Assembly (NCBI RefSeq): GCF_001509795.1
Contig: NZ_LLZN01000062.1
Coordinates: forward strand, 1-64,000
Direction of reading: 5' to 3'
Length of the DNA stretch: 64,000 bases
Source: Streptomyces sp. NRRL WC-3605
GTDB lineage: Bacteria; Actinomycetota; Actinomycetes; Streptomycetales; Streptomycetaceae
Positions 33,947 through 44,710 of this stretch are shown here, piece by piece. A program made the position numbers and the translations under genes. The first letter of the stretch is position 1, and the number at the start of each line of letters is the position of its first letter. The notes beneath the pieces were generated by a model that saw nothing but the letters and a program-made list of their open reading frames with translations, was not told the DNA's origin and did no database searches.

Positions 33947-35226
33947 ACGGAGAACTCCTGGAACGCGATGGTCTTCTCGACCGGGTAGTACTCGGTGCCG
34001 AGCAGCTCGCGGATGATGTACGCGTTGCGGTACGGCCCCATGCCCAGGTCGGGGCTGGTGATGCTGTGCGTGTGGACACCGGCGTTCTGCAGGAAGATCC
34101 CGCGGCCGGTGACGTCGACGGCGTAGTTGCGGGCGACGTCGAAGTTGCCCCGGCTGTCGCGGACCAGGCGGTCGCGCACCGGACGCAGGAATTCCGGCTC
34201 GGCGTACTTGTAGCCGGTCGCCAGCACCAGGCCCTGCGACTCGATCGTGAAGTCCTTGCCCTGCTCCTCCTGGCGGAAGGACAGGGTGTACGTGCCGTTC
34301 TCGTGCCGCGCGCCGGTGAGCGCGGAGTTGGTGAGCAGCCTTGTGGGGACCGGGCCGCCGAGGCTCTTCTGGTAGAGCAGGTCGAAGATCTCGTTGATCA
34401 GGTCGCCGTCGATGCCCTTGAACAGGCCCTTCTGCTCGGCGGTGAGCCGGTAGCGGGTGTCCTCGGGCAGCTCGCGGTAGTAGTCGACGTACTCCGGGGA
34501 CGTCATCTCCAGCGTGAGCTTGGTGTACTCCAGCGGGAAGAACCGCGGGGAGCGGGTGACCCAGTTCAGCCGGTAGCCGTGGACGTCGATCTCGCCGAGC
34601 AGGTCGTGGTAGATCTCGGCGGCGGACTGCCCGGAGCCGACCAGCGTGATGGACTCCTTCTTCTGCAGCTCCGCCTTGTGCTGGAGATAGCGGGAGTTGT
34701 GCAGGAAGTCGCCGCCCAGGCCCTCGCACGCCTCGGGTATGTGCGGCGGGGTGCCGGTGCCGAGGACGAGGTGGCGGGCCCGGTAGAGGTCGCCGGCCTC
34801 GGTGCGCACGGCGTAGACCGCGGCCTCGTCCTCGTACGTCACCTCGGTCACCGTCGTGCCGAAGCGGATGCTGCTGAGCCGGCTCGCGGCCCAGCGGCAG
34901 TAGTCGTCGTACTCGACGCGCAGGGGGTAGAAGTTCTCGCGGATGTAGAACGAGTACAGCCGCCCCTTCTCCTTCAGGTAGTTCAGGAAGGAGTACGGCG
35001 AGGTCGGGTCGGCGAGGGTGACCAGGTCGGACATGAACGGCGTCTGGAGGTGGGCACCGTCCAGGAACATGCCCGCGTGCCACTCGAAGTCGGGCTTCGA
35101 CTCCAGGAACACGCCGTCGAGTTCGGCGATCGGCTCGGTCAGGCAGGCGAGGCCCAGGTTGAACGGGCCGAGCCCGATGCCCACGAAGTCGTGGATCACG
35201 GACGGGTTGTCAGGACGCGCGGTCAA
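33943..35226 (-). CDS. desB: cadaverine N-monooxygenase
   Basis: A 427-residue FAD- and NADPH-dependent N-hydroxylase of the IucD/RhbE/SidA family that makes N-hydroxycadaverine. FAD-binding [12 protein letters not shown] is at the N-terminus, the NADPH-binding [15 protein letters not shown] is in the middle, and the C-terminal [12 protein letters not shown] is the family's conserved ATGY motif. The start is TTG 35226 with GGGAG six bases upstream; it overlaps desA by 17 bases. Confidence 0.96.
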   Translation of the reverse strand: MTARPDNPSVIHDFVGIGLGPFNLGLACLTEPIAELDGVFLESKPDFEWHAGMFLDGAHLQTPFMSDLVTLADPTSPYSFLNYLKEKGRLYSFYIRENFYPLRVEYDDYCRWAASRLSSIRFGTTVTEVTYEDEAAVYAVRTEAGDLYRARHLVLGTGTPPHIPEACEGLGGDFLHNSRYLQHKAELQKKESITLVGSGQSAAEIYHDLLGEIDVHGYRLNWVTRSPRFFPLEYTKLTLEMTSPEYVDYYRELPEDTRYRLTAEQKGLFKGIDGDLINEIFDLLYQKSLGGPVPTRLLTNSALTGARHENGTYTLSFRQEEQGKDFTIESQGLVLATGYKYAEPEFLRPVRDRLVRDSRGNFDVARNYAVDVTGRGIFLQNAGVHTHSITSPDLGMGPYRNAYIIRELLGTEYYPVEKTIAFQEFSV

Positions 35227-36652
35227 GGGAGTCTCCCAGGTACTGCTCGGCGTGGCCGGCGATCAGGTCGAGAACGGCGGCGATGTCTTCGGTCGTCGTC
35301 TCGGGGTTGAGCAGGGTGAACTTCAGGTAGTGGCGGCCTTGGACCTTGGTGCCCGCGACCACCGCGTCGCCGGAGGCGAACAGGGCCTTGCGGGCGTACA
35401 GGTTGGCCCGGTCGATCTCGGCCGGGTCGGTGGGGGCGGCCGGGATGTGACGGAAGACGAGGGTGGACAGGCTGGGCTCCACGACCACGTCGAAGCGGGG
35501 GTCGGCGGCCAGCAGCCGCCAGCCCGCCGCGGCCAGGTCGCAGACCTCGTCGAAGAGCTGCCCGATGCCGTCGGCCCCCATGGTGCGCAGGGTCATCCAC
35601 AGCTTGAGCGCGTCGAAGCGGCGGGTCGTCTGGAGGGACTTGTCGACCTGGTTGGGGATGCGCTCCTGGACCATGCGGCGCGGGTTGAGGTACTCCGCGT
35701 GGTAGGTGGCGTGCCGCAGGGTGGCGGCGTCGCGGACCAGCACGGCGGACGAACTGACCGGCTGGAAGAAGGACTTGTGGTAGTCGACGGTGACGGAGTC
35801 GGCGCGCTCGATGCCGTCGATGCGGTCCCGGTACTTCACGGAGGCGAGCAGGCCGCAGCCGTAGGCGGCGTCGACGTGCATCCAGGTGTCGTACTGCTCG
35901 CAGAGCCCGGCGATCTCGGGCAGCGGGTCGATGGAGCCGAAGTCGGTGGTGCCGGCGGTGGCGACGACGGCCATGGGGACGAGGCCGTCCCGGGTGCAGC
36001 GCTCCAGCTCGTGGGCGAGCGCGACGGTCTGCAGGCGCTTGTCGTGGTCGACGGGGATGGTGACGACCGCGTCCGGGCCGAGGCCGAGCAGTTTCGCGGA
36101 CTTCTTCACGCTGAAGTGGCTGACCTCGGAGGCGAAGACACGCAGTTTCGCGAGGCTGTCGGCCTTCGTCTCCTCGCGGGCCAGCAGCAGTGCCTGGAGG
36201 TTGGACTGGGAGCCCCCGGAGGTGAACACGCCGTCGGCGGCCGGGCCGAGGCCGATCCGGGCGGCCGTCCAGTCGACGAGCTTGCGCTCGATCAGGGTGC
36301 CGCCGGCGGACTGGTCCCAGGTGTCCAGGGAGGAGTTGACGGCGGACAGGACCGCCTCGCCCACCACCGCGGGTATGACGACGGGGCAGTTGAGGTGGGC
36401 GAGGTAGCGCGGGTGGTGGAAGTAGACGGCGTCCCGGAGGTAGACGTCCTCCAGTTCGTCGAGGACCGCGGTGGTGTCGTGCAGCGGGCGGTCGAGGTCG
36501 ATCGCGTCGATGGCGGGGGCGAGGTCGTCGACCGAGACGCCGGTGAACGGACGGTCGGTGGCTGCGAGTTTGGCGGCCACCCGCTCGATGCCTTCGGTCA
36601 CGGAGCGGCGGTACCGCTCCGCGGTCGTGTCGTTGAGCAGGTGCGAGCGCAT
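35210..36652 (-). CDS. desA: lysine decarboxylase (PLP)
   Basis: A 480-residue group II PLP decarboxylase that converts L-lysine to cadaverine, the first step of desferrioxamine synthesis. PLP features are [26 protein letters not shown] and the Schiff-base Lys in [10 protein letters not shown]. It is the first gene of desABCD. The ATG has GGAGGACC upstream. The iron box at 36703-36727 lies about 50 bases before the start. Confidence 0.97.
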   Translation of the reverse strand: MRSHLLNDTTAERYRRSVTEGIERVAAKLAATDRPFTGVSVDDLAPAIDAIDLDRPLHDTTAVLDELEDVYLRDAVYFHHPRYLAHLNCPVVIPAVVGEAVLSAVNSSLDTWDQSAGGTLIERKLVDWTAARIGLGPAADGVFTSGGSQSNLQALLLAREETKADSLAKLRVFASEVSHFSVKKSAKLLGLGPDAVVTIPVDHDKRLQTVALAHELERCTRDGLVPMAVVATAGTTDFGSIDPLPEIAGLCEQYDTWMHVDAAYGCGLLASVKYRDRIDGIERADSVTVDYHKSFFQPVSSSAVLVRDAATLRHATYHAEYLNPRRMVQERIPNQVDKSLQTTRRFDALKLWMTLRTMGADGIGQLFDEVCDLAAAGWRLLAADPRFDVVVEPSLSTLVFRHIPAAPTDPAEIDRANLYARKALFASGDAVVAGTKVQGRHYLKFTLLNPETTTEDIAAVLDLIAGHAEQYLGDSLDRAS

Positions 36653-36702
36653 GGGGAGGTCCTCCGGTGGGGACGGGGCTCTGGGGTGCGGAGCGGAGAT
36701 TA

Positions 36703-36727
36703 ACTTAGGTTAGCCTAACCTAAGTTG
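36703..36727. promoter_or_regulatory. iron box (DmdR1 operator) of desABCD
   Basis: A perfect inverted repeat: arms AACTTAGGTTAG and CTAACCTAAGTT around a single C. The inner 19 bases TTAGGTTAGCCTAACCTAA equal the known DmdR1/DtxR-type consensus. Ferrous-DmdR1 binding here shuts off siderophore synthesis when iron is sufficient. Confidence 0.95.
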
Positions 36728-36791
36728 AACGTTCTTGTGCCGCGTTCGGGCATGTGGCCGGGATCACGGGGGGCGCGCGGGGCGCTCGAGG

Positions 36792-37625
36792 TCACGCCGA
36801 CGCGCGCAGCTGTTCCTCGCTCATGCCCTGCCGCCAGTAGCCCACGAAGGTGACCCTGTGGCGGTCCAGGCCGCGTTCGGTGACGAAGTGCCGGCGCAGC
36901 GCCTTCACATGACCGGACTCACCGGCGAGCCAGACGTACGGCCGCTCGGCCGCGGGGAGATGGGCGGCCCGGACGCAGTCCAGGGCCAGGGGAGCGCCCT
37001 CGGGGTGCGCCCGGTCCCGGATCAGCCAGGTGATCTCGGCGTCGGCGGCGGTCGGCAGCTCCTGGACGTCCCCGGCGTCGCGCACCTCCAGCCACACCTG
37101 GGCGCGCGTGCCGGCGGGCAGCGTCTCGAGGACGGCGGCGACGGCGGGTACGGCGGTCTCGTCGCCCCACAGGACGACCGGCCCGGTGTCGGCGGGAGGC
37201 CGGAAGCGGATCGCCCGGTTGTCCGCCACGGCGGGGCCGAGCACCAGCACCCGGTCGCCCTCGGCGGCCCGCGCCGCCCAGGAGGAGGCCGGGCCGGCCG
37301 GGGTGTGCAGCACGAAGTCGACGTCGATCTCGCCGGCGTCGCGGCGCAGCGCGCGCAGCGTGTACGACCGCATCACCGCCCGTTCGCCGTCCGGCAGTTC
37401 GCGCCAGCCCTGCCACCAGCCGTCGCCCAGTTCGACGGGGACGCGGGGCTCGCTCTGTCCCGGCTGCGGCAGGAACAGCGAAAGGGACTGGTCGCGTCCG
37501 TCGGAGAGGAAGTGCTCCAGGTCCGCGCCGCCGAAGGTGACCCGGACCAGGGACGGGGTGAACCGCCGGGTCCGTACGACGTGGAGCGCGAAGAAGCGGA
37601 AGGGGGCGGCGACGGCGGTGGTCAT
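36792..37625 (-). CDS. desF: siderophore-interacting (SIP) ferric reductase
   Basis: A 277-residue flavoprotein of the SIP/ViuB family that releases iron from internalised ferrioxamine by reduction. The FAD-binding segment is RSYTLRALRRDAGEIDVDFV, with GPASSWAARAAEGD and the NAD(P)-binding domain LWGDETAVPAV; the C-terminal YWRQGMSEEQL is typical of SIPs. It lies 112 bases downstream of desE on the same strand and probably shares the desE iron-box promoter. Confidence 0.92.
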   Translation of the reverse strand: MTTAVAAPFRFFALHVVRTRRFTPSLVRVTFGGADLEHFLSDGRDQSLSLFLPQPGQSEPRVPVELGDGWWQGWRELPDGERAVMRSYTLRALRRDAGEIDVDFVLHTPAGPASSWAARAAEGDRVLVLGPAVADNRAIRFRPPADTGPVVLWGDETAVPAVAAVLETLPAGTRAQVWLEVRDAGDVQELPTAADAEITWLIRDRAHPEGAPLALDCVRAAHLPAAERPYVWLAGESGHVKALRRHFVTERGLDRHRVTFVGYWRQGMSEEQLRASA

Positions 37626-37737
37626 GGGGGCGGCTCCCGGATCGGGTCGACGTCGGTGTGCCTGCTCGAAGGGGGCGGGGGACCGGTGACCGGTCGGGAC
37701 CGGCCCGCGGTCGCCCCGCGCCCCGAGTGGCCGCCTG

Positions 37738-38784
37738 TCAGGCGACCTTCTTGGCCTTCTCGATGGCCTCGGCCAGGTTCGTCAGCAGCGGAGTGCACTT
37801 GGCGTACGACAGGATCGGCTCGGGCGAGCGCGGGACGACCTGCCCGGCCTTCACGGCGGGCAGCTTCTTCCAGGTGCCCTCGGAGATGTCGGCCGGCTGG
37901 ATGGTCTGGGTGCGGTCGTCCATCATGATGATGTCGGCCGGGTACTTGTCGACGTTCTCCCAGCTCAGGCTCTCGTACCAGCCGCCGCCCTCCTTCTTGG
38001 CGCTCTCCGGCGGCTCGACGAAGTTCACGCCGAGGGCCTTGAAGTACTCCAGGTCGATGGAGAGGTTGGTGCCGGAGACGTAGAAGATGTCCTGGCTGGC
38101 GGAGCCGGCCATGACCTTGATCTCCGGGCGCGCCTTGGCGGCCTTGCGCAGCCGCTCGGCGGCCGCCTCGAACTCCTTCTTGGCCTGGGCGGCCTTGCCG
38201 CTCTTCAGGTCGGCACCGAGGGACTCGGCCAGCGCCCACACCCGCTCCAGCGGCTGGGTCAGCTGACGGTCGTAGACGGAGACGGCCACGCTCGGGGCGA
38301 GCTTGGCGATCTTGTCCTTGGACGCCTCGGGGACGTACCAGAGGGTGCCGGCGCTGTCGAAGGTCGTGGAGATGAGGACCTCGGGGGCGAACGCCGCGTA
38401 CTTCTCGACGCTGAACTGGTCCCAGACGTTGCCGAAGACGGTCAGCTTGCTGACGTCCATGTCGCCGGCCTGGACGTCGGCCTTGCCCTCCTTGGTCTTC
38501 GTCGGGCCGAAGACGCCCTTGACCTCGATGCCGTAGTCGTACAGGGCGGCCGCCACACCGACGAAGGCGACGATCTTCGTGGGGACCTTGTCCAGCTTCA
38601 CGGTGGTGCCGCGGTCGTCCTCGAACGTCCAGGGGCCGGACTTGCCGGCGCCCGCGGCCTCGTTCGACCCACCGCTCTTGGCGTCGTCGTCCCCGCAGGC
38701 CGCGAGCACGGCGCCGAGGCCGAGGGCGCCGCCGGCGGCGAGGATGCCGCGGCGGGTGAGGTGGGTGGCTCTGGCGTTGGACAT
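37738..38784 (-). CDS. desE: ferrioxamine-binding lipoprotein
   Basis: A 348-residue ABC substrate-binding protein (class III, FepB/FhuD type). The signal has a twin-arginine LTRRGILAAGG and the lipobox VLAAC, so it is a Tat-exported lipoprotein. The binding domain includes WTFEDDRGTTVKLDKVPTK and PEVLISTTFD. The orthologue binds ferrioxamines B and E. An iron box stands at 38833-38851. The permease and ATPase are not in the window. Confidence 0.94.
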   Translation of the reverse strand: MSNARATHLTRRGILAAGGALGLGAVLAACGDDDAKSGGSNEAAGAGKSGPWTFEDDRGTTVKLDKVPTKIVAFVGVAAALYDYGIEVKGVFGPTKTKEGKADVQAGDMDVSKLTVFGNVWDQFSVEKYAAFAPEVLISTTFDSAGTLWYVPEASKDKIAKLAPSVAVSVYDRQLTQPLERVWALAESLGADLKSGKAAQAKKEFEAAAERLRKAAKARPEIKVMAGSASQDIFYVSGTNLSIDLEYFKALGVNFVEPPESAKKEGGGWYESLSWENVDKYPADIIMMDDRTQTIQPADISEGTWKKLPAVKAGQVVPRSPEPILSYAKCTPLLTNLAEAIEKAKKVA

Positions 38785-38832
38785 GGCTTCGCTGCTTTCG
38801 AACAGGGCTGATCACCGCTGGACAGTTCAAAG

Positions 38833-38851
38833 GTAGGTTAGCCTAACCTCA
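38833..38851. promoter_or_regulatory. iron box of desE-desF
   Basis: GTAGGTTAGCCTAACCTCA matches the 19-base iron box TTAGGTTAGGCTAACCTAA in both core half-sites (AGGTTAG / CTAACCT); only the outer bases differ. It is 49 bases upstream of the desE start. Confidence 0.93.
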
Positions 38852-38908
38852 GCTGATGTCCAGAGGGCGGGGTGCTCCGAACGGTCCCCCGTCCGGCCCC
38901 GCACGCCG

Positions 38909-38949
38909 CGAGGCCCAACGCCCCGGTGCCTCCGGGACGTTGGGCCTCG
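38909..38949 (-). terminator. terminator of the leucine-catabolism operon
   Basis: A 12-bp stem CGAGGCCCAACG (38909-38920) with CGTTGGGCCTCG (38938-38949) around a 17-base loop that contains a smaller CCCGG/CCGGG hairpin. It lies 20 bases past the end of the acyl-CoA dehydrogenase gene. Confidence 0.75.
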
Positions 38950-38969
38950 TGCGGATCGTGCGCGGCGGG

Positions 38970-40130
38970 TCAGCCCGCCAGCCCCAGCTCCCGCGCGATC
39001 AGCATGCGCTGCACCTCGCTGGTGCCCTCGCCGATCTCCAGGATCTTGGAGTCCCGCCACATCCGGGCCACCGGGTACTCGTTCATGAAGCCGTAGCCGC
39101 CGTGGACCTGCGTGGCGTCGCGGGCGTTGTCGACCGCGACCGTGGACGAGTACAGCTTCGCCAGCGCCGCCTCCTTCTTGAACGGCTCCCCGGCCACCAG
39201 GCGGGACGCCGCGTCGCGCCACGCCAGACGGGCGGTGTGCGCCTTCATCTCCATGTCGGCGATCTTGAACTGGATGGCCTGGTTGGAGCCGATCGGACGG
39301 CCGAACGCGTGACGCTCCTTGGCGTACTTGACCGACTCGTCCACACAGCCCTGCGCCAGACCCGTCGCCAGCGCCGCGATCGCGATCCGGCCCTCGTCCA
39401 GGATGCGCAGGAACTGCGCGTACCCGCGGCCCTCCTGGCCGAGCAGGTTGGCCGCCGGGACACGGACGTCCACGAAGGACAGCTCACGGGTGTCGGAGGC
39501 GTTCCAGCCGACCTTGGAGTAGGGGGCGGCGACCGTGAAGCCGGGGGTGCCGGAGGGCACGATGATCGAGGAGATGAGCGGCTTGCCGTCCGGCTTGCGG
39601 CCCGTCACCGCCGTCACCGTCACCAGACCGGTGATGTCGGTGCCGGAGTTGGTGATGAAGCACTTGGTGCCGTTGATCACCCACTCGCCCGTCGACTCGT
39701 CGAGGCGGGCCGTCGTCCGGGTCGCGCCCGCGTCGGAGCCGCCGTCCGGCTCGGTCAGGCCGAACGCGCCGAGGATCTCACCGGAGCACAGCTTCGGCAG
39801 CCAGGTGCGCTTCTGCTCCTCGGTGCCGAACAGATGGATCGGCATGGCGCCCAGCGAGACGCCCGCCTCCAGCGTGATGGCCACCGAGGAGTCGACGCGG
39901 GCCAGCTCCTCCAGGGCGATGCCCAGCGCCAGGTAGTCGCCGCCCATGCCGCCGTGCTCCTCGGGGAACGGCAGGCCGAACAGCCCCATGCGGCCCATCT
40001 CCCGCACGATCTCGTACGGGAACTCGTGACGCTCGTAGAAGTCGCCGATCTTCGGCGCCACGACGTCGTGGGCGAACTCCTCCACCGTGCGGCGGAGGTC
40101 CTCCAGTTCGGGGGAGAGACGGTGGTCCAT
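38970..40130 (-). CDS. acyl-CoA dehydrogenase, probable isovaleryl-CoA dehydrogenase
   Basis: A 386-residue FAD enzyme of the acyl-CoA dehydrogenase family. The signature GAFGLTEPDGGSDAGATRTT and the C-terminal QVHGGYGFMNEYPVARMWRD with EGTSEVQRMLIAREL are intact; the latter holds the usual catalytic Glu region. Its place at the end of an operon with HMG-CoA lyase and a biotin carboxylase makes oxidation of isovaleryl-CoA to 3-methylcrotonyl-CoA, a step of leucine breakdown, the best guess. The gap to the HMG-CoA lyase gene is 7 bases. Confidence 0.88.
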   Translation of the reverse strand: MDHRLSPELEDLRRTVEEFAHDVVAPKIGDFYERHEFPYEIVREMGRMGLFGLPFPEEHGGMGGDYLALGIALEELARVDSSVAITLEAGVSLGAMPIHLFGTEEQKRTWLPKLCSGEILGAFGLTEPDGGSDAGATRTTARLDESTGEWVINGTKCFITNSGTDITGLVTVTAVTGRKPDGKPLISSIIVPSGTPGFTVAAPYSKVGWNASDTRELSFVDVRVPAANLLGQEGRGYAQFLRILDEGRIAIAALATGLAQGCVDESVKYAKERHAFGRPIGSNQAIQFKIADMEMKAHTARLAWRDAASRLVAGEPFKKEAALAKLYSSTVAVDNARDATQVHGGYGFMNEYPVARMWRDSKILEIGEGTSEVQRMLIARELGLAG

Positions 40131-40137
40131 GGCGATT

Positions 40138-41073
40138 TCACTGCTCCTTGTGGGAGAGGGCTCGTACGGTGCGGGAGGGGCTGGGCCGTCCCAGTTGGCC
40201 GGCCATCCAGTCGCTCGTGGCGACGAGGAGGCCGAGGTCGACTCCGGTGTCGATGCCGAGGCCGCGCAGCATCCACACGAGGTCCTCCGTGGCGAGGTTG
40301 CCGGTGGCGGACTTGGCGTACGGGCAGCCGCCCAGGCCGCCCGCGGAGGCGTCGACGGTGGTGACGCCGTGCTGGAGGGCGGCGTAGGTGTTGGCGAGGG
40401 CCTGCCCGTAGGTGTCGTGGAAGTGCACGGCGACGACGTCGGTCGGCACGCCCTCCTCGTTCAGCAGCGAGAGCAGCGCGCGCACGTGGCCCGGGGTGGC
40501 CACGCCGATGGTGTCGCCGAGGCTCAGCTCGTCGCAGCCCATCGCGACGAGCGCCTTGCACACCCGGACGACCTGGGGGAGCGGCACGGCGCCCTCCCAG
40601 GGGTCGCCGAAGCACATCGACACGTACCCGCGCACGTGCACGCCCTCGCCCTTGGCGCGCCGCACCACCGGCTCGAACACCGCGAGGGACTCGTCCAGCG
40701 TGCGGTTGAGGTTGGCCTTGGCGAAGGACTCGGTGGCGCTGGCGAACACCGCGACGCGCCGGGCGCCGAGCGCGAGGGCGCGGTCCAGGCCCCGGTCGTT
40801 GGGGACCAGGACGGGCAGCTCGACGCCCTCCAGACCGGAGACGAGCGGGAACAGCTGCTCGGCGTCCGCGAGTTGGGGGACCCACTTCGGGTGGACGAAG
40901 CTCGTCGCCTCGATCGTCGTCAGACCGGCCTCGGCGAGCCGGCGGACGAACTCCGCCTTCACCTCGGTCGGCACGGTCGACTTCTCGTTCTGCAGGCCGT
41001 CGCGCGCGCCCACCTCGTGGATGCGCACCCGGGCCGGCAGACCCGGCGCCGGGACGGTCACGGGCAGCGTCAT
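40138..41073 (-). CDS. hydroxymethylglutaryl-CoA lyase
   Basis: A 311-residue TIM-barrel lyase that cuts 3-hydroxy-3-methylglutaryl-CoA to acetyl-CoA and acetoacetate, the last step of leucine degradation. Signatures: VRIHEVGARDGLQNEK at the N-terminus, FHDTYGQALANTYAAL and the Cys-containing loop GGLGGCPYAKSATGNLATED. ATG 41073 overlaps the carboxylase alpha-subunit stop by one base; a much longer frame continues upstream but is antisense-like noise. Confidence 0.94.
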   Translation of the reverse strand: MTLPVTVPAPGLPARVRIHEVGARDGLQNEKSTVPTEVKAEFVRRLAEAGLTTIEATSFVHPKWVPQLADAEQLFPLVSGLEGVELPVLVPNDRGLDRALALGARRVAVFASATESFAKANLNRTLDESLAVFEPVVRRAKGEGVHVRGYVSMCFGDPWEGAVPLPQVVRVCKALVAMGCDELSLGDTIGVATPGHVRALLSLLNEEGVPTDVVAVHFHDTYGQALANTYAALQHGVTTVDASAGGLGGCPYAKSATGNLATEDLVWMLRGLGIDTGVDLGLLVATSDWMAGQLGRPSPSRTVRALSHKEQ

Positions 41074-42998
41074 CAGTCCTCCTCCGCCGGGGTGACGACC
41101 GCCAGGACCTGGTCCATGGCGACCGTCGTGCCGGGTGTGACGTCGAGTTCGGCGACCGTGCCGGCGTGCGGGGCGGAGATGACGTGCTCCATCTTCATCG
41201 CCTCCACCACGAGCAGGCTCTGGCCCGCCGTCACCTCGTCGCCCACGGCGACCTTCACCACCGTCACCGTCCCGGGCATGGGCGCGGTGAGCGAGTCGGC
41301 GCCCGCGTGGGCGGCACCGGTGAGCGAGGCGGCCACCGGGTCGTGGTCGCGCACGTGCCAGGCGTCGCCGTCGCGGCCCAGCCAGTCGGAGGCCCGGTGG
41401 AAGGTGTGCCGGACGCCGTCGAGGGTCACGGACACCTCGTCGTCCGTGACGGTGGCGGAACCGCGCGGGGTGTACTCCACCGGCTCCTGCACCCGCAGGG
41501 GGAAGCTCACCGGCCGCGGGGTGCCGCCGAGCCGCCAGCCGCTCGGCACCGCGAACGGGTCCGTCCAGCCGTCGGTCCGGGGGCGCAGCGCGTCGAGGCG
41601 GACGGCCGCCGCCGCCTCGTACACCTCCTCGGGCACCTCGGTGGTGACCAGGTCGTCCACCACGCGCTCCACCAGGCCGGTGTCCAGCTCGCCCGCCACC
41701 ACCGCCGGATGCGCCAGCAGCCGCCGCAGGAAGCCCGCGTTGGTCGGCACGCCCAGCGTGACCGTCCCGGCGAGGGCCGCGCGCAGCTTCCGAAGCGCGG
41801 TCGCGCGGTCGGGGCCGTACGCGATCACCTTGGACAGCATCGGGTCGTACAGGCTGCCGACCTCGGTGCCCTCGCTGAGCCCGGAGTCGGTGCGCACGCC
41901 GTCGCCCTGCGGCTCGCGCAGCCTGAGGACCGTGCCGCCGGACGGCAGGAAGCCGCGCGCAGGGTCCTCGGCGCAGACACGGGCCTCGACGGCGTGCCCG
42001 GTGAGCCGGATGTCGTCCTGCCCGAAGGCCAGGCGCTCGCCGGCCGCCACCCGCAGCTGCCACTCCACCAGGTCGATGCCGGTGATCAGCTCGGTGACGG
42101 GGTGCTCCACCTGGAGCCGGGTGTTCATCTCCATGAAGTAGTACGAGGACGGGTCGCCGCCCGGCACGATGAACTCCACCGTGCCCGCGCCCCGGTAGCC
42201 GCAGGAGCGGGCCGCCTGCACGGCCGCCTCGCCCATGCCCGCGCGCGTCGCCTCGTCGAGGAGCACGCTGGGCGCCTCCTCGATGATCTTCTGGTGCCGG
42301 CGCTGCAGGGAGCACTCGCGCTCGCCGAGGTGCACGACGTTGCCGTGCCCGTCGGCCAGGACCTGGATCTCGATGTGCCGGGGCCGGTCGATCCACCGCT
42401 CGACGAGGAGGGTGTCGTCGCCGAAGGAGGCGCGGGCCTCACGGCGGGCGGCGGCGATCTCGTCCGCCAGCAGCGCCGCGTCCCGCACCAGGCGCATGCC
42501 CTTGCCGCCGCCGCCCGCCGAGGGCTTGAGCAGCACCGGCATGCCGATCTCGCGGGCGGCGTCGGCCAGTTCGGCGTCGGTGAGGCCGCTGCCGCTGGAG
42601 CCCGGCACGACCGGGACACCGGCGGCCTTCACGGTCTCCTTGGCACGGATCTTGTCGCCCATCAGGGAGATGGCGTCGGCGGGCGGCCCGATGAAGGTCA
42701 GCCCGGCGTCGGCGCAGGCCCGCGCGAAACCGGCGTTCTCCGCGAGGAAGCCGTAGCCGGGGTGGACGGCCTGGGCGCCGGTGCGGGCGGCGGCCTCCAG
42801 CAGCCGCTCCACGGACAGATAGCTCTCGGCCGCCGGCGCCGGGCCGATCCGCACCGCCGTGTCGGCCTCGCGCACATGGCGGGCGTCGGCGTCCGCGTCG
42901 GAGAAGACGGCCACCGAGCGCACGCCCAGCGCGCGCAGCGTCCGGACGACCCGGACGGCGATCTCGCCCCGGTTGGCCACGAGTACGGTGTCGAACAT
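41073..42998 (-). CDS. acyl-CoA carboxylase alpha subunit (biotin carboxylase + BCCP), probable MCC
   Basis: A 641-residue biotin-dependent subunit. Biotin carboxylase comes first ([45 protein letters not shown]), then a linker, then a C-terminal biotinyl domain with the biotin Lys in [12 protein letters not shown]. It transfers CO2 to the partner beta subunit; neighbours point to 3-methylcrotonyl-CoA as substrate. I chose ATG 42998, which has AGGGGG upstream; an alternative GTG lies 12 bases earlier. It starts 8 bases after the beta-subunit stop. Confidence 0.93.
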   Translation of the reverse strand: MFDTVLVANRGEIAVRVVRTLRALGVRSVAVFSDADADARHVREADTAVRIGPAPAAESYLSVERLLEAAARTGAQAVHPGYGFLAENAGFARACADAGLTFIGPPADAISLMGDKIRAKETVKAAGVPVVPGSSGSGLTDAELADAAREIGMPVLLKPSAGGGGKGMRLVRDAALLADEIAAARREARASFGDDTLLVERWIDRPRHIEIQVLADGHGNVVHLGERECSLQRRHQKIIEEAPSVLLDEATRAGMGEAAVQAARSCGYRGAGTVEFIVPGGDPSSYYFMEMNTRLQVEHPVTELITGIDLVEWQLRVAAGERLAFGQDDIRLTGHAVEARVCAEDPARGFLPSGGTVLRLREPQGDGVRTDSGLSEGTEVGSLYDPMLSKVIAYGPDRATALRKLRAALAGTVTLGVPTNAGFLRRLLAHPAVVAGELDTGLVERVVDDLVTTEVPEEVYEAAAAVRLDALRPRTDGWTDPFAVPSGWRLGGTPRPVSFPLRVQEPVEYTPRGSATVTDDEVSVTLDGVRHTFHRASDWLGRDGDAWHVRDHDPVAASLTGAAHAGADSLTAPMPGTVTVVKVAVGDEVTAGQSLLVVEAMKMEHVISAPHAGTVAELDVTPGTTVAMDQVLAVVTPAEED

Positions 42999-43006
42999 GG
43001 TCCCCC

Positions 43007-44623
43007 TCACATCCGGAAGACGCCGAACTGGGGGTCACCCAGGGGCGCGTTGGCACAGGCGGTCAGGGCCAGACCCAGCACCTGGCGGGTGTCCAGCGGG
43101 TCGATGACCCCGTCGTCCCAGAGCCGGGCGGTGGCGTAGTAGGCGTTGCCCTGGCGCTCGTACTGCTCGCGCACGGGCGCCTTGAACGCCTCCTCGTCCT
43201 CGGCCGGCCAGGACTCCCCGCGCGCCTCCAGCTGGTCGCGCTTGACGGTGGCGAGGACCGAGGCGGCCTGCTCACCGCCCATGACGGAGATCTTGGCGTT
43301 CGGCCACATCCACAGGAAGCGGGGCGAGTAGGCCCGGCCGCACATGGAGTAGTTGCCCGCTCCGTACGACCCGCCGACCACGACCGTCAGCTTCGGCACG
43401 CGCGTGGAGGCGACCGCCGTGACCATCTTGGCGCCGTGCTTGGCGATGCCGCCGGCCTCGTAGTCCTTGCCGACCATGAACCCGGAGATGTTCTGCAGGA
43501 ACACCAGGGGGATGCCGCGCTGGTCGCACAGCTCGATGAAGTGGGCGCCCTTCTGGGCGGACTCGGAGAACAGGATGCCGTTGTTGGCGACGATGCCGAC
43601 CGGGTGCCCGTGGATGCGGGCGAAGCCGGTGACCAGGGTCTGCCCGAACTCGGACTTGAACTCCGCGAAGCGGGAGCCGTCGACCACGCGCGCGATGATC
43701 TCGCGCACGTCGTAGGGGGTGCGGGAGTCGACCGGCACGGCGCCGTACAGGCCGTGCGGGTCGACCTTCGGCTCGACGGCGGGGGTGACCTCCCAGGGGA
43801 GGTCGCGGCGGGCGGGCAGCGTGGCGACGATGTTCCGCACGATGCGCAGCGCGTGGGCGTCGTCCTCCGCGAGGTGGTCGGTCACACCGGACACCCGGGA
43901 GTGGACCTCGCCGCCGCCGAGCTCCTCCGCGGTGACGACCTCGCCGGTGGCGGCCTTCACCAGCGGGGGTCCGCCGAGGAAGATCGTGCCCTGGTTGCGG
44001 ACGATCACGGCCTCGTCGCTCATCGCGGGGACGTAGGCGCCGCCCGCGGTGCAGGAGCCGAGGACGGCGGCGATCTGCGGGATGCCCGCGCCGGACATCC
44101 GGGCCTGGTTGTAGAAGATCCGCCCGAAGTGCTCGCGGTCCGGGAAGACCTCGTCCTGCATCGGCAGGAAGGCGCCGCCGGAGTCGACCAGGTACAGGCA
44201 CGGCAGCCTGTTCTCCAGGGCCACCTCCTGCGCGCGCAGGTGCTTCTTGACGGTCATCGGGTAGTAGGTGCCGCCCTTGACCGTGGCGTCGTTGGCGACG
44301 ATCACGCACGCGCGGCCGCTGACCCGCCCGATGCCCGCGATGACGCCCGCCGCCGGGGCCTGTCCGTCGTACATCCCGTCGGCGGCGAGGGGGGCCAGCT
44401 CCAGGAAGGGCGAGCCGGGGTCGAGCAGGGTGTCGACCCGGTCGCGGGGCAGCAGCTTGCCGCGCGCGGTGTGCCGGGCGCGGGCCTTCTCACCCCCGCC
44501 GAGCCGCACCGCCGCCAGCTTGGCGCGCAGTTCCTCCCCGAGCGCCCGGTGGGCCTCCTCGTTGGCCCGCCAGGTCTCCGACGCGGGATCCGCCGCGCTC
44601 TGGAGCTCCGGTGCCTCGTGCAT
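43007..44623 (-). CDS. acyl-CoA carboxylase beta subunit (carboxyltransferase), probable MCC
   Basis: A 538-residue carboxyltransferase with the two crotonase-like halves of the family ([20 protein letters not shown] and [20 protein letters not shown]). The signature [20 protein letters not shown] and C-terminal [20 protein letters not shown] are typical of methylcrotonyl-CoA rather than propionyl-CoA carboxylases; that is family knowledge, not proof. It is the first gene of the operon, under the divergent TetR operator region. GAGGGGACC lies upstream of the ATG. Confidence 0.92.
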   Translation of the reverse strand: MHEAPELQSAADPASETWRANEEAHRALGEELRAKLAAVRLGGGEKARARHTARGKLLPRDRVDTLLDPGSPFLELAPLAADGMYDGQAPAAGVIAGIGRVSGRACVIVANDATVKGGTYYPMTVKKHLRAQEVALENRLPCLYLVDSGGAFLPMQDEVFPDREHFGRIFYNQARMSGAGIPQIAAVLGSCTAGGAYVPAMSDEAVIVRNQGTIFLGGPPLVKAATGEVVTAEELGGGEVHSRVSGVTDHLAEDDAHALRIVRNIVATLPARRDLPWEVTPAVEPKVDPHGLYGAVPVDSRTPYDVREIIARVVDGSRFAEFKSEFGQTLVTGFARIHGHPVGIVANNGILFSESAQKGAHFIELCDQRGIPLVFLQNISGFMVGKDYEAGGIAKHGAKMVTAVASTRVPKLTVVVGGSYGAGNYSMCGRAYSPRFLWMWPNAKISVMGGEQAASVLATVKRDQLEARGESWPAEDEEAFKAPVREQYERQGNAYYATARLWDDGVIDPLDTRQVLGLALTACANAPLGDPQFGVFRM

Positions 44624-44643
44624 CCTCGCGGTCCCCTCACCTT

Positions 44644-44659
44644 GTTAATGAGCGTTAAC
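44644..44659. promoter_or_regulatory. operator-like dyad 1 (TetR/carboxylase divergent region)
   Basis: GTTAATGAGCGTTAAC, inverted GTTAA/TTAAC with a 6-base centre, 21 bases upstream of the carboxylase start. It shares the TTAACG-C-TTAAC type spacing with dyad 2. The likely ligand is the divergent TetR protein. Confidence 0.6.
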
Positions 44660-44670
44660 GCATTTCCATC

Positions 44671-44690
44671 AGGTTAACGACCGCTAACCT
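44671..44690. promoter_or_regulatory. operator-like dyad 2 (TetR/carboxylase divergent region)
   Basis: AGGTTAACGACCGCTAACCT, inverted AGGTTA/TAACCT with a TAAC/GCTAAC core, ending 20 bases before the TetR start. With dyad 1 it makes two sites 27 bases apart (left edges), about 2.5 helical turns, placed to control both divergent genes. Confidence 0.6.
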
Positions 44691-44710
44691 CCCTGTCTAG
44701 AATCGTTCCC

